From: Sedimentisphaerales bacterium
GTDB taxonomy: Bacteria; Planctomycetota; Phycisphaerae; Sedimentisphaerales; SG8-4
Assembly (NCBI GenBank): GCA_016932895.1
Contig: JAFGCA010000076.1
Location: forward strand, 1-10,762
Direction of reading: 5' to 3'
Length of the DNA: 10,762 bases
Shown: positions 1-6,548 of the stretch, piece by piece
How the letters are laid out: the number at the start of each line of letters is the position of its first letter
Position numbering within the stretch: the first letter of the stretch is position 1
The notes under the pieces: model-generated
Seen by the model: the letters and a program-made list of their open reading frames with translations, nothing else
Told to the model about the DNA's origin: nothing
Databases searched by the model: none
Position numbers and translations under genes: made by a program

Positions 1-516
1 GCCATGCAGCCCGAGGTCGGCTTCATCCTGCAGCAGATCCTCGAGCCCCACGGCCACCTGCTGCTGACCGACACCGGCGAGGACATCGCCCCGCACCCGG
101 ACTTCCGGCTCGTGGCCACGGCCAACACCCTGGGCTTCGGCTCGGACTCCGGCCTCTACGCCAGCGGCACGCACGTCCTGAATTTCAGTTGGCTGGACCG
201 TTGGGACGTGGTCGTCCACATCGACTATCTGCCGGCCGACGACGAGGTGCGTCTGCTGCACAGCCGGTACCCGGCCGTGAAAAAGGACCTGCTCAAGTGC
301 ATGGTCAAGGCGGCCGGCGATCTGCGCAAGGCCCACGCCAACGAGGAGTTGACCACGGTGCTCACTACCCGACGTTTACTTGCCCTCTGCGCTCGCCTGG
401 AACGCGGCAACGAGTTCCCGCGGGCGCTGCATGTCTGCGTGCTGAACAAGGTCCCCCAGGAGGACGTCCGCGTCATTCGCGAGACGTTTGAGCATCATGT
501 GGGGCCGATGGCTTGA
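1..516 (+). CDS. CobS-like AAA+ ATPase, C-terminal part (5' end outside window)
   Basis: This is the C-terminal 171 residues of a MoxR/CobS-type AAA+ ATPase. The frame is open from base 1, so the Met codon at base 4 is internal. The visible start (QPEVGFILQQILE, then a beta-hairpin ending in PHPDFRLVATANT) matches the stretch just after Walker B in cobaltochelatase CobS. The sensor-1 Asn lies in ATANT (bases 115-129) and a probable arginine finger in LDRW (193-204). A sensor-2-like TTRRLL helix follows near bases 364-381. Walker A and Walker B lie upstream of the window. CobS-type ATPases hydrolyse ATP to drive a VWA-domain partner, either in cobalt insertion into hydrogenobyrinic acid diamide or in remodelling roles. 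With no CobN visible and a CobT-like gene with a metallopeptidase-like motif at the other end of the window, a non-cobalamin CobS/CobT system is likelier. The family call is firm; the substrate is unknown. Confidence 0.85.
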   Translation, partial: AMQPEVGFILQQILEPHGHLLLTDTGEDIAPHPDFRLVATANTLGFGSDSGLYASGTHVLNFSWLDRWDVVVHIDYLPADDEVRLLHSRYPAVKKDLLKCMVKAAGDLRKAHANEELTTVLTTRRLLALCARLERGNEFPRALHVCVLNKVPQEDVRVIRETFEHHVGPMA

Positions 517-524
517 ATAGAATA

Positions 525-564
525 ACTGCGGAGGGAGTAGCCGCAGGGTTGCTCCCTCCGCAGT
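525..564. terminator. Perfect 13-bp inverted repeat between convergent genes
   Basis: The arms ACTGCGGAGGGAG (525-537) and CTCCCTCCGCAGT (552-564) are exact reverse complements with a 14-base loop. The repeat starts 9 bases after the CobS-like stop codon and lies about 105 bases beyond the kinase stop on the other strand, so it sits where a bidirectional terminator would be useful. No clean T-run follows on the + strand; on the - strand the next bases are moderately T-rich (TTATTCTATTC). The stem is certain; its role as a terminator is inferred. Confidence 0.6.
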
Positions 565-668
565 CCGTATTACATCTTCCTGGGCTGACCACACCATGAG
601 AATGACTGTCGTCCCAGGCATATCCGTACCATGATCTGTTCGGCCGGGTCTATGACAGACTGATCGGG

Positions 669-3600
669 CTAGGGCGCCGGTTTCTGAGAACTATCACCGC
701 TCGCCTGCGCTATCCGGTCCAGAAGTCGAAGGGAGTCGGCGATTGCCGTGTGGCCCGACTGCAATGTGTCTTGACGAATTCGCAGGGCCTCGTCCGCGTA
801 TTGACGCGCGAGTTCGAGTTCCCCCACGGAGGATTCGGCGGGCTCCGGAATCCCAGCGGCTTGCGAATGGGGTAACGCTGCCTGGGCATCGGCGTCACGA
901 GCGCGCAGTGTTCGTTCGACAAGCCATTGGGCAAGATTGTGGAGGCACAACGCCGTCGCGGGATGATCCTCGCCGAGCTGTTGATGAGCCAGCAGCAGCG
1001 CGTCCCGCAAGAACGGTTCGGCGCGTGAGAGATCGCCTGTTTGCGTGATCGCGGCGCCCATGCGGGTCTTAACTATGACGGCTTCAAGAGAATCACGGCC
1101 GATCCGCGTCTCGGCAAGATCCAAAGCCTCGGAGAGGCGGGTGACGGCGTGATCGAATTCGCCATGGACCTGTTCGATCTCGGCGAGGGCGCAGAGGTCT
1201 GCAACGACCTGGTCGGTCTCTTCGGCAATGACCGCGTCGCGCTGCTGGAGAGCGGGCTCCAGCAACGCCTTCGCTGCAGCGAGATCGCCGCGGGCAGCGA
1301 GCACGCATCCCATGCGGCCGCGACACCATGTGAGGTAGGGTTGATCGGGCCTGTATCGCCTGGACCATACTTCCACGGCCGCTTGATAGGCCTGCTGCGC
1401 GCCCGGCAGGTCACCTCGGTCAAGCAGAAGCCGCCCGAGGCTCTCATGAGAACGGGCCAGGTACGGACTATCCTGAGCGAGCAGCTTCTCGTTCATCGCG
1501 CAAGCATCACGCAGGACGGGCTCGGCTTCGGTGTAGGAGCCTCGTACATGGAGCAGAATTCCGAGGCGGTTGAGGCTCCAGGACACGTCAGGATGTTCGT
1601 CGCCATGCACGCGGCGAGCGAGTTCGACTGCCTCTCGCAAGAAGGCCTCGGCTTCGGCGAGCCGCCCGCCTGCCTGCTCGAGTTTGCCCATTTGGACCAA
1701 GAGGGCGACCGCTTCAGGTGTTTCGTCGGCATTGAGCTGTTCAAGCATGCGGCGGGCTTCCACAAAACGCGAGCGAGCCGCGTCGAACTCATGCCGGGTG
1801 AAGCCGAGCTGGCCCCAGCGGCTCAACAGGCGCGCGGCCTTGATCGATTCATCGCAGCCCAGCCCCCGGAGCATGGTCATGGCCTCCTCGTACAGAGCCG
1901 CGGCCTGGGCATGCTGCGACCTGGTCTGGAGAAGCCATCCAAGGTTCTCGATACTCTCGGCGAGATCGGGGTGACCGTTCGGGTGGAGAAGTCGGCGCTG
2001 TTCGAGCGCCTGGCGGAAGCAGGCTTCGGCACCAGCGAGATCGTCGAGGTCATAAAGAAGCTCACCCAGGCTATTGAGGCTCAGTGCAAGCTCGGGGTCA
2101 GGTGGCGTGAGGAGTGATTCACGGATCGCCAGTGCACGCCGCAGGTGGGGTTCGGCCTGTGCGAAGAGGCCGATGCCGTGATATGTCCGGCCGATGGCCG
2201 TGCGCACGGCTGCCTCGACCTCGGGTTCGCCGGCGAGTTCGGCCTCCACGCGCCGGCTGGCGCGGTCGAGCGCCTCGCGTGCAACCAAGTGCTGCTGGGC
2301 GGCGTTGTAGCCGGGTCCGCCCTCTGTCGGGCGAGGCTGCACGAGCATGCTCTCCAGGAAGTGCTGAACGGTACTGGCACGTCGCGTGGATCGTTCGGCC
2401 TCCACGCGGGCCCGAGCCTCGGCCCGGTACAGGACGGTCAGCCACAATGCGGAGACGCACGCGAGTGCGAAGACGGCGAGGCCAGCGGTCGCCGCCACAC
2501 GATGACGGTGGACCATCTTCCGGATGAGATACCAAGTGCTGTCACGCTTGGCTTCGATGGCCTCGCCCGCAACGAAGCGCTCGAGATCGCGGGCCAGTTC
2601 TGCCGCACTCTGGTAGCGGCGATCAAGGTCCTTCGCCAGACACTTGAGGACGATCGTATCGAGTTCATCGTTCACCTCCGGTCGTAACGCCCCCGGGTGC
2701 TGCGGCGCGGTTTGCAGTATGTGCCGCAGCACGTCGGTGAACGTCCCGGTGACTGGGTAGGGGAAGCTCCCGGTGAGTGCCCGGTAAAGCATGACCCCCA
2801 AAGCGTAGATGTCGCAGCGTGAGTCGATCCGGTGAGGATTGCCCTCCGCCTGTTCCGGGCTGGCCCAGGGCAGCGACCCGACGAACTGGCCGGTGACGGT
2901 CATGGTCGACGAGGACAGGGGCTCGTCCGAAAATGGGCCTGCGAGCTTCGCCAGACCGAAATCCAGGACGTGCGGCTCACCTGCCTCGTCGACGCGAACG
3001 TTGCCAGGTTTGAGATCACGGTGGATGATGCCGCGAACGTGCGCCGCGTGCACCGCCCAGGCGATCTTGATAAAGAGTTCCAGCACTCGGTCCAGCGGGG
3101 CGGCGCCGCCGGCGAGATGCTCGTCGAGCGAAGCACCGGCGATGTAGTCCATCACGAGATAGCAGCAGTCTCCGGCGATCCCGCTGTCGAGAATCGCGAC
3201 GAGGTTGGGGTGCCGCAGTCTTCTGAGCACCTGCACCTCTCGCTTAAAGCGCGCGCGGCCGTCGGTCATGGTGAATCGCTGCTCGCGGAACACCTTGATC
3301 GCCACCCGCCGGCGAGTTGCCTCTTGGACCGCCAGATAAACCACGCCCTGGCCGCCACGATGAATCTCGGATTGTATCTCGTAGCCGGTGAATGCATCAG
3401 GAGCCGGACGGGGGTCGGGCCTCGACGCAGCGGCCGCGTCAGGCTCCTGGGCGCCGGCGCCGACCGACCCGCTTGCATGGCCGAGGTCGCCCCCCGGTGC
3501 TGAACAGGCAACGTTTCCGCGCGTCGATGGCTCGGAGCGTGCGCGAAGCTCGGCCTGCTCGACGAAGTGCAGGGCTTCGAGCTGCTCCGGGAGTTCCGGG

Positions 3601-3743
3601 GCCAAATCGGCATGATCAGAGAGCACCTGTTCATCGAGGAGAGCCTCGCCGGCGGCACGACGAGCGATCACATCGCGCAGAACGCTGCTCACGCGCTCGG
3701 AGCGGCTGGTACCCTCGGAAGCGGCAGACAAGGGCTTGCTCAT
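669..3743 (-). CDS. Receptor-like Ser/Thr protein kinase with membrane helix and TPR tail
   Basis: A 1024-residue Hanks-type kinase. The N-terminal 115 residues are low-complexity, with a short helical acidic segment common before such kinases. The kinase domain (about 117-392) looks catalytically complete: glycine loop RGGQGVVY (129-136), lysine K150 in VAIKVF, helix-C glutamate E169, HRDLKPGN with D243 and N248, DFG at 261-263, SPE in the activation segment (295-297) and CDIYALG with D311. A hydrophobic helix (about 414-439) follows, then about 11 TPRs of 42 residues (about 512-1005). The last TPR has about 30 extra residues between its two helices. The kinase should face the cytoplasm and the TPRs the other side of the membrane. 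The ATG at 3743 was chosen over an in-frame GTG at 3758 that would add five residues; neither has a clear Shine-Dalgarno sequence. The gene lies 180 bases downstream of the ECF sigma gene on the same strand. This pairing is common in Planctomycetota and suggests that the kinase tunes that sigma factor. The phosphorylation target is not shown by the sequence. Confidence 0.93.
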   Translation of the reverse strand: MSKPLSAASEGTSRSERVSSVLRDVIARRAAGEALLDEQVLSDHADLAPELPEQLEALHFVEQAELRARSEPSTRGNVACSAPGGDLGHASGSVGAGAQEPDAAAASRPDPRPAPDAFTGYEIQSEIHRGGQGVVYLAVQEATRRRVAIKVFREQRFTMTDGRARFKREVQVLRRLRHPNLVAILDSGIAGDCCYLVMDYIAGASLDEHLAGGAAPLDRVLELFIKIAWAVHAAHVRGIIHRDLKPGNVRVDEAGEPHVLDFGLAKLAGPFSDEPLSSSTMTVTGQFVGSLPWASPEQAEGNPHRIDSRCDIYALGVMLYRALTGSFPYPVTGTFTDVLRHILQTAPQHPGALRPEVNDELDTIVLKCLAKDLDRRYQSAAELARDLERFVAGEAIEAKRDSTWYLIRKMVHRHRVAATAGLAVFALACVSALWLTVLYRAEARARVEAERSTRRASTVQHFLESMLVQPRPTEGGPGYNAAQQHLVAREALDRASRRVEAELAGEPEVEAAVRTAIGRTYHGIGLFAQAEPHLRRALAIRESLLTPPDPELALSLNSLGELLYDLDDLAGAEACFRQALEQRRLLHPNGHPDLAESIENLGWLLQTRSQHAQAAALYEEAMTMLRGLGCDESIKAARLLSRWGQLGFTRHEFDAARSRFVEARRMLEQLNADETPEAVALLVQMGKLEQAGGRLAEAEAFLREAVELARRVHGDEHPDVSWSLNRLGILLHVRGSYTEAEPVLRDACAMNEKLLAQDSPYLARSHESLGRLLLDRGDLPGAQQAYQAAVEVWSRRYRPDQPYLTWCRGRMGCVLAARGDLAAAKALLEPALQQRDAVIAEETDQVVADLCALAEIEQVHGEFDHAVTRLSEALDLAETRIGRDSLEAVIVKTRMGAAITQTGDLSRAEPFLRDALLLAHQQLGEDHPATALCLHNLAQWLVERTLRARDADAQAALPHSQAAGIPEPAESSVGELELARQYADEALRIRQDTLQSGHTAIADSLRLLDRIAQASGDSSQKPAP

Positions 3744-3923
3744 GGTTGCCGGGCCCACTGAATTGCGCCGTTCAGGTCAAGGCTTCGCCACCAACCCATT
3801 TCCTTCACCGCCATTCATTGCCGCCCGTTGGGGCCGGGCAGGCTCAGGTTCCGCTGATATCTCTCCGTATACAGAACCCTCCAACATGCCCGGCGCGCCC
3901 GTGGATGGCGCGGTTTTGCCGCA

Positions 3924-4559
3924 TCAGTCTTTCGAACTGAGATAACAACTGACGCTGCCGAGTCGCTGGGCCAGCAGACGAGTGCCGCGGCGGCACAGAC
4001 CGTGAATGGCCCGCTCCGTGCGTCCCATTTCGCGGGCTGCGTCCGCCACTGTGCGTCCCTCAAGGTACACCAATTCAATCGCCCGGCGGTAATGCGCAGG
4101 GAGAATCAGGATTTCGTTCTTCATCGACGCAACGGCTTCGCGTCGGGCAACGCTCCGGCTGGGGCTGTGCTGAGGTGATGCCAACAGTTCAAGAATCGCA
4201 ATAACCGAATCCTCCGGCGATGCCCCCCCGGTCGGCGCTGCGGGACAATGGCCGCTGCGCCGGGCGGTCCGCTGGCGCCGGATGGTGCTTCGCAGCCGGC
4301 GCACGGCGATCGTGGTTACCCATCGATCGAAGGATTCGCCGTCGCTGGGCACGAATTCGCTGATGTGAGTGAACACGCGGGCATACGCTTCCTGAAGAAT
4401 ATCCTCGGCGTCCAGGCTGGCGCGCAGGTCTGCGGGGATCTTCAGCCGGAGGTATCTCGTCAGGCGGTTGTGGGACTCAGTGAGCAGCAGCTTCAAGGCG
4501 ATTGTGTCGCCTTTCACGGCATGGCGGGCCATCTCAAGCCTGTCTGACGTCGTATCCAT
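3924..4559 (-). CDS. ECF-family RNA polymerase sigma factor
   Basis: A 211-residue sigma-70 family protein with only regions 2 and 4, as in ECF factors. Region 2 covers about residues 9-90: the DAEDILQEAYARVF segment is the core-binding part, and SFDRWVTTIAVRRLRSTIRR covers the -10 recognition helix. Region 4 (about 150-205) includes LPAHYRRAIELVYLEGRTVADAA, then a helix-turn-helix ending in MGRTERAIHGLCRRG. The ATG at 4559 was chosen because an AGGAGA motif precedes it (4570-4575) and the protein then begins at the usual ECF N-terminus. The frame stays open to 4727, but those 56 extra residues resemble nothing in the family. No anti-sigma gene with a zinc or membrane domain is adjacent; the neighbour is the Ser/Thr kinase. 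This fits the planctomycete ECF/kinase class, in which phosphorylation is thought to replace an anti-sigma factor. Target promoters are unknown; autoregulation or control of the divergent secreted pair is possible. Confidence 0.9.
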   Translation of the reverse strand: MDTTSDRLEMARHAVKGDTIALKLLLTESHNRLTRYLRLKIPADLRASLDAEDILQEAYARVFTHISEFVPSDGESFDRWVTTIAVRRLRSTIRRQRTARRSGHCPAAPTGGASPEDSVIAILELLASPQHSPSRSVARREAVASMKNEILILPAHYRRAIELVYLEGRTVADAAREMGRTERAIHGLCRRGTRLLAQRLGSVSCYLSSKD

Positions 4560-4569
4560 GCCGCCAGCG

Positions 4570-4575
4570 TCTCCT
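4570..4575 (-). promoter_or_regulatory. Ribosome-binding site of ECF sigma gene
   Basis: AGGAGA on the - strand, 10 bases before the ATG at 4559. The spacing is slightly long, but the site decides the start in favour of the 211-residue form over the longer open frame. Confidence 0.55.
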
Positions 4576-4915
4576 GGAGGTCCAAGCACTGCGAAGGGCC
4601 ATCCGTCCCATGAGGACAGTATACTCCGGGCACACGTCTGACTGCATAGAACAGGCTTCCCGCCGGGAGAGCCGGGGACGTAAGTCCTTGAGAGACAACA
4701 GATAGCTTTGCGACAGAACGCGGGCATTCAGAGCGGCATAGCGGGTGCCACGGCCCGAGTTCTCTCGGGGTATTTCCGCAATTGAGCGGGCGCGCAGGGG
4801 GCGAAACGGCGTTGAGTACCCGGGATCAATCAACAGGGGCCCGATCTGGAGTGCGGAGCAGCGATTCCGGCGGATCCGAGCTGCTCGAATCGGGGTCGCG
4901 GACGCAGGATGCGCC

Positions 4916-4921
4916 AAGGAG
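4916..4921 (+). promoter_or_regulatory. Alternative upstream ribosome-binding site of the S74 gene
   Basis: AAGGAG lies 7 bases before an ATG at 4929 that is in frame with the S74 gene and 29 codons upstream of the chosen start. Motif and spacing are as good as those at the chosen start, so translation from here would yield a 539-residue form with an unusually long N-region before the signal peptide. Confidence 0.45.
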
Positions 4922-5003
4922 CATACCTATGTACAGACCGAACGGTTGGTTTGCCAGGACAGTCGCGTTCGCCCGTCTTTGCCAATCGCAAGTCCCTTCC
5001 GAG

Positions 5004-5008
5004 AGGAG
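5004..5008 (+). promoter_or_regulatory. Ribosome-binding site of the S74 gene
   Basis: AGGAG sits 7 bases before the ATG at 5016. That start places a typical signal peptide directly at the N-terminus, which is why it is preferred over the in-frame ATG at 4929. Confidence 0.65.
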
Positions 5009-5015
5009 CAGAATC

Positions 5016-6548
5016 ATGTCGATGCATAGGCTTCGTATGTCCGTCGTGGTCGCGGCCGCGCTGGTGGGTACGGCTGCGGTGTGGGCCGATCCAATGGGTA
5101 CGGCGTTTACGTACCAAGGGCAACTCAAGAAGGATGGAATTCCCGTATCGGGGCCGTCGGTGAACCTCGTGATCACTCTGTGGGACACGGCCGGCACCGG
5201 ATGTCCACCCGCGGGCGGGACACAGCTTGGGGTGCAAACGCTCTCGGGCGTTCCGGTGACCAACGGTCTGTTCATGGTGAAGCTCGATTTCGGATCGGGC
5301 CCCTTCCAAGGCCAAGCCCGGTGGCTGGAGATCGCGGTGGACGGGACAACGCTCTGCCAACGGCAGGAGCTGGCGCCCGCCCCGTACGCGCTCTACAGCG
5401 CGAACGCGCCCTGGAGCGGGCTGCTGGGGATGCCGGCCGGATTTGCCGACGGGGTCGACAACGATACGCAGTACTCCGCCGGGGCCGGACTGACCCTCGC
5501 CGGCACAGTCCTTTCGATTGCCGACGGTGGCGTCACCAATGCCAAGCTTGCGGCCAGCGTCGTCACGACCGACAAGATCGTCGACGGGAGCGTCACCACG
5601 GCGGACTTGGCGAACGCCTCGGTCACCCCTGCCAAGGTTGCCGGAGGTACCGCGAGCGGCCAGGTCCTTATGTACAACGGCGCCGCCGTCGTCTGGCAGG
5701 CGCTACCGAGCGGTTTCTGGGCCGCCAACGGTACCGACATCTACAACAGCAACGCCGGCAGAGTTGGCATCGGGACCAGCACCCCGGGCCATAAACTGGA
5801 GGTCCAAGCTTCGGGTCCCCAGGATGCGGTCGCTGGGTTTGCCGACACCGCCGGCTACGCTGCGGTCTACGGGGAGATGAGCGCGGGGCTTACCAGCCCG
5901 CTGCAGGAAGCCTGGGGCGTGAAGGGCACCAACACGACGGGGGGCATTACAGGCGCCCTAGCCTACGGGAAGAGCGTGACCGGCCCCCCAACCTTCTACG
6001 CCGTCTACGGCGAGGCCAGCAGCTCTGACTATGCCGGTTACTTTGCCGGTCGGGTCCAGACCACCGGCAATCTCGGCGTCGGACGATCTGCCGTGACGAA
6101 CAAGCTGGAGGTGGAAGGCAACGCATCAAAGACGACTGCCGGAAGCTGGCTGGCGAACTCCGATCGACGGATCAAGACCGATGTCAAGCCGGTCTCGAAC
6201 GCCCTCGAGAAGCTGGACAAGGTCCGCCTGGTCGACTTCCGTTACACGGATGAGTACCGCAAGGCGCACCCCAGCATTGAGGACCAGCGATACGTCAACG
6301 TCATCGCCCAGGAGTATGCCGAGGTCTTCCCCGACCATGTCACCAGCGGCGGCGAGACTCTACCCGACGGGAGCAAGATTCTGCAGACCGATTCCTATCC
6401 GCTGACCATCTACGCGGCGGCGGGGGTACAGGAACTGCATAAGGCATTGGAAGAGAAGGACGCGCAGATCGCCGACCTGACCAGCCGGCTTGAGCGTCTC
6501 GAGGCGCTCCTCGCCAAGCTTGTCGATTCGCAGGAGGTTGGGCGATGA
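5016..6548 (+). CDS. Secreted fibre-like protein with C-terminal S74 intramolecular chaperone domain
   Basis: A 510-residue exported protein. Residues 1-24 form a signal peptide ending in AVWA. Residues about 28-130 are an N-terminal beta domain (FTYQGQL..., then APAPYALYSANA) of a kind recurrent in environmental bacteria. A fibre-type repeat follows at about 170-215 (GGVTNAKLA, VTTDKIVDGSVTTADLA), then a VGIGTSTPGHKLEV motif and glycine-rich beta segments. The C-terminal S74 domain begins near residue 380 with SDRRIK, whose Ser382 and Lys387 match the catalytic Ser/Lys dyad. It continues through NVIAQEYAEVFPDHV and DSYPLTIYAAAGVQELHKAL, and ends in a coiled coil (about 475-503). In phage spikes and in cellular S74 proteins this domain trimerises, guides folding, then cuts itself off. 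The stop codon overlaps the next start as ATGA, so the two proteins are probably made together. The ligand or surface target is unknown. Phage origin is possible for the domain, but no other phage gene is nearby. Confidence 0.85.
   Translation: MSMHRLRMSVVVAAALVGTAAVWADPMGTAFTYQGQLKKDGIPVSGPSVNLVITLWDTAGTGCPPAGGTQLGVQTLSGVPVTNGLFMVKLDFGSGPFQGQARWLEIAVDGTTLCQRQELAPAPYALYSANAPWSGLLGMPAGFADGVDNDTQYSAGAGLTLAGTVLSIADGGVTNAKLAASVVTTDKIVDGSVTTADLANASVTPAKVAGGTASGQVLMYNGAAVVWQALPSGFWAANGTDIYNSNAGRVGIGTSTPGHKLEVQASGPQDAVAGFADTAGYAAVYGEMSAGLTSPLQEAWGVKGTNTTGGITGALAYGKSVTGPPTFYAVYGEASSSDYAGYFAGRVQTTGNLGVGRSAVTNKLEVEGNASKTTAGSWLANSDRRIKTDVKPVSNALEKLDKVRLVDFRYTDEYRKAHPSIEDQRYVNVIAQEYAEVFPDHVTSGGETLPDGSKILQTDSYPLTIYAAAGVQELHKALEEKDAQIADLTSRLERLEALLAKLVDSQEVGR
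6532..6537 (+). promoter_or_regulatory. Ribosome-binding site of M4 protease gene, inside the S74 gene
   Basis: AGGAGG lies 7 bases before the ATG at 6545 and within the last codons of the S74 gene. Together with the ATGA overlap it indicates translational coupling. Confidence 0.75.

Larger units (their letters stand above)
4560..5015. promoter_or_regulatory. Divergent intergenic region between sigma gene and secreted operon
   Basis: These 456 bases separate two divergent transcription units and should hold both promoters. On the - strand a TATACT hexamer (4618-4623) about 59 bases before the sigma start could be a -10 box, but no convincing -35 lies 16-18 bases away. A short perfect hairpin, CCCGAG-TTCT-CTCGGG, occupies 4754-4769 and could be an operator or a leader structure. 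The frame of the downstream S74 gene is open from 4782, but its predicted residues before 4929 look non-coding. I found no small gene that I can support here. Confidence 0.4.

Noticed and set aside
1..516. True cobalamin-pathway cobaltochelatase subunit CobS
   Set aside because: No other cobalamin gene is visible, and the CobT-like partner carries an HExxH motif typical of non-cobalamin relatives. The cobS symbol was therefore not assigned.
1041..2117. A 358-codon open frame on the + strand
   Set aside because: It lies antisense to the kinase TPR region, where GC-rich codon bias keeps the opposite strand open. Its predicted residues show no family pattern, while the - strand frame gives clear TPRs.
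4560..4727. 56-residue N-terminal extension of the sigma factor
   Set aside because: It is Cys- and Pro-rich with no similarity to ECF N-termini, and the ATG at 4559 has its own ribosome-binding site.
4782..5015. N-terminal extension of the S74 protein back to base 4782
   Set aside because: No ribosome-binding site precedes 4782, and the predicted residues before 4929 look random. The signal peptide and ribosome-binding site favour 5016, with 4929 kept as an alternative.
5016..6548. Prophage tail-fibre gene
   Set aside because: The S74 domain is phage-like, but the protein has a signal peptide, is coupled to a secreted protease, and has no phage structural, lysis or integrase gene nearby.
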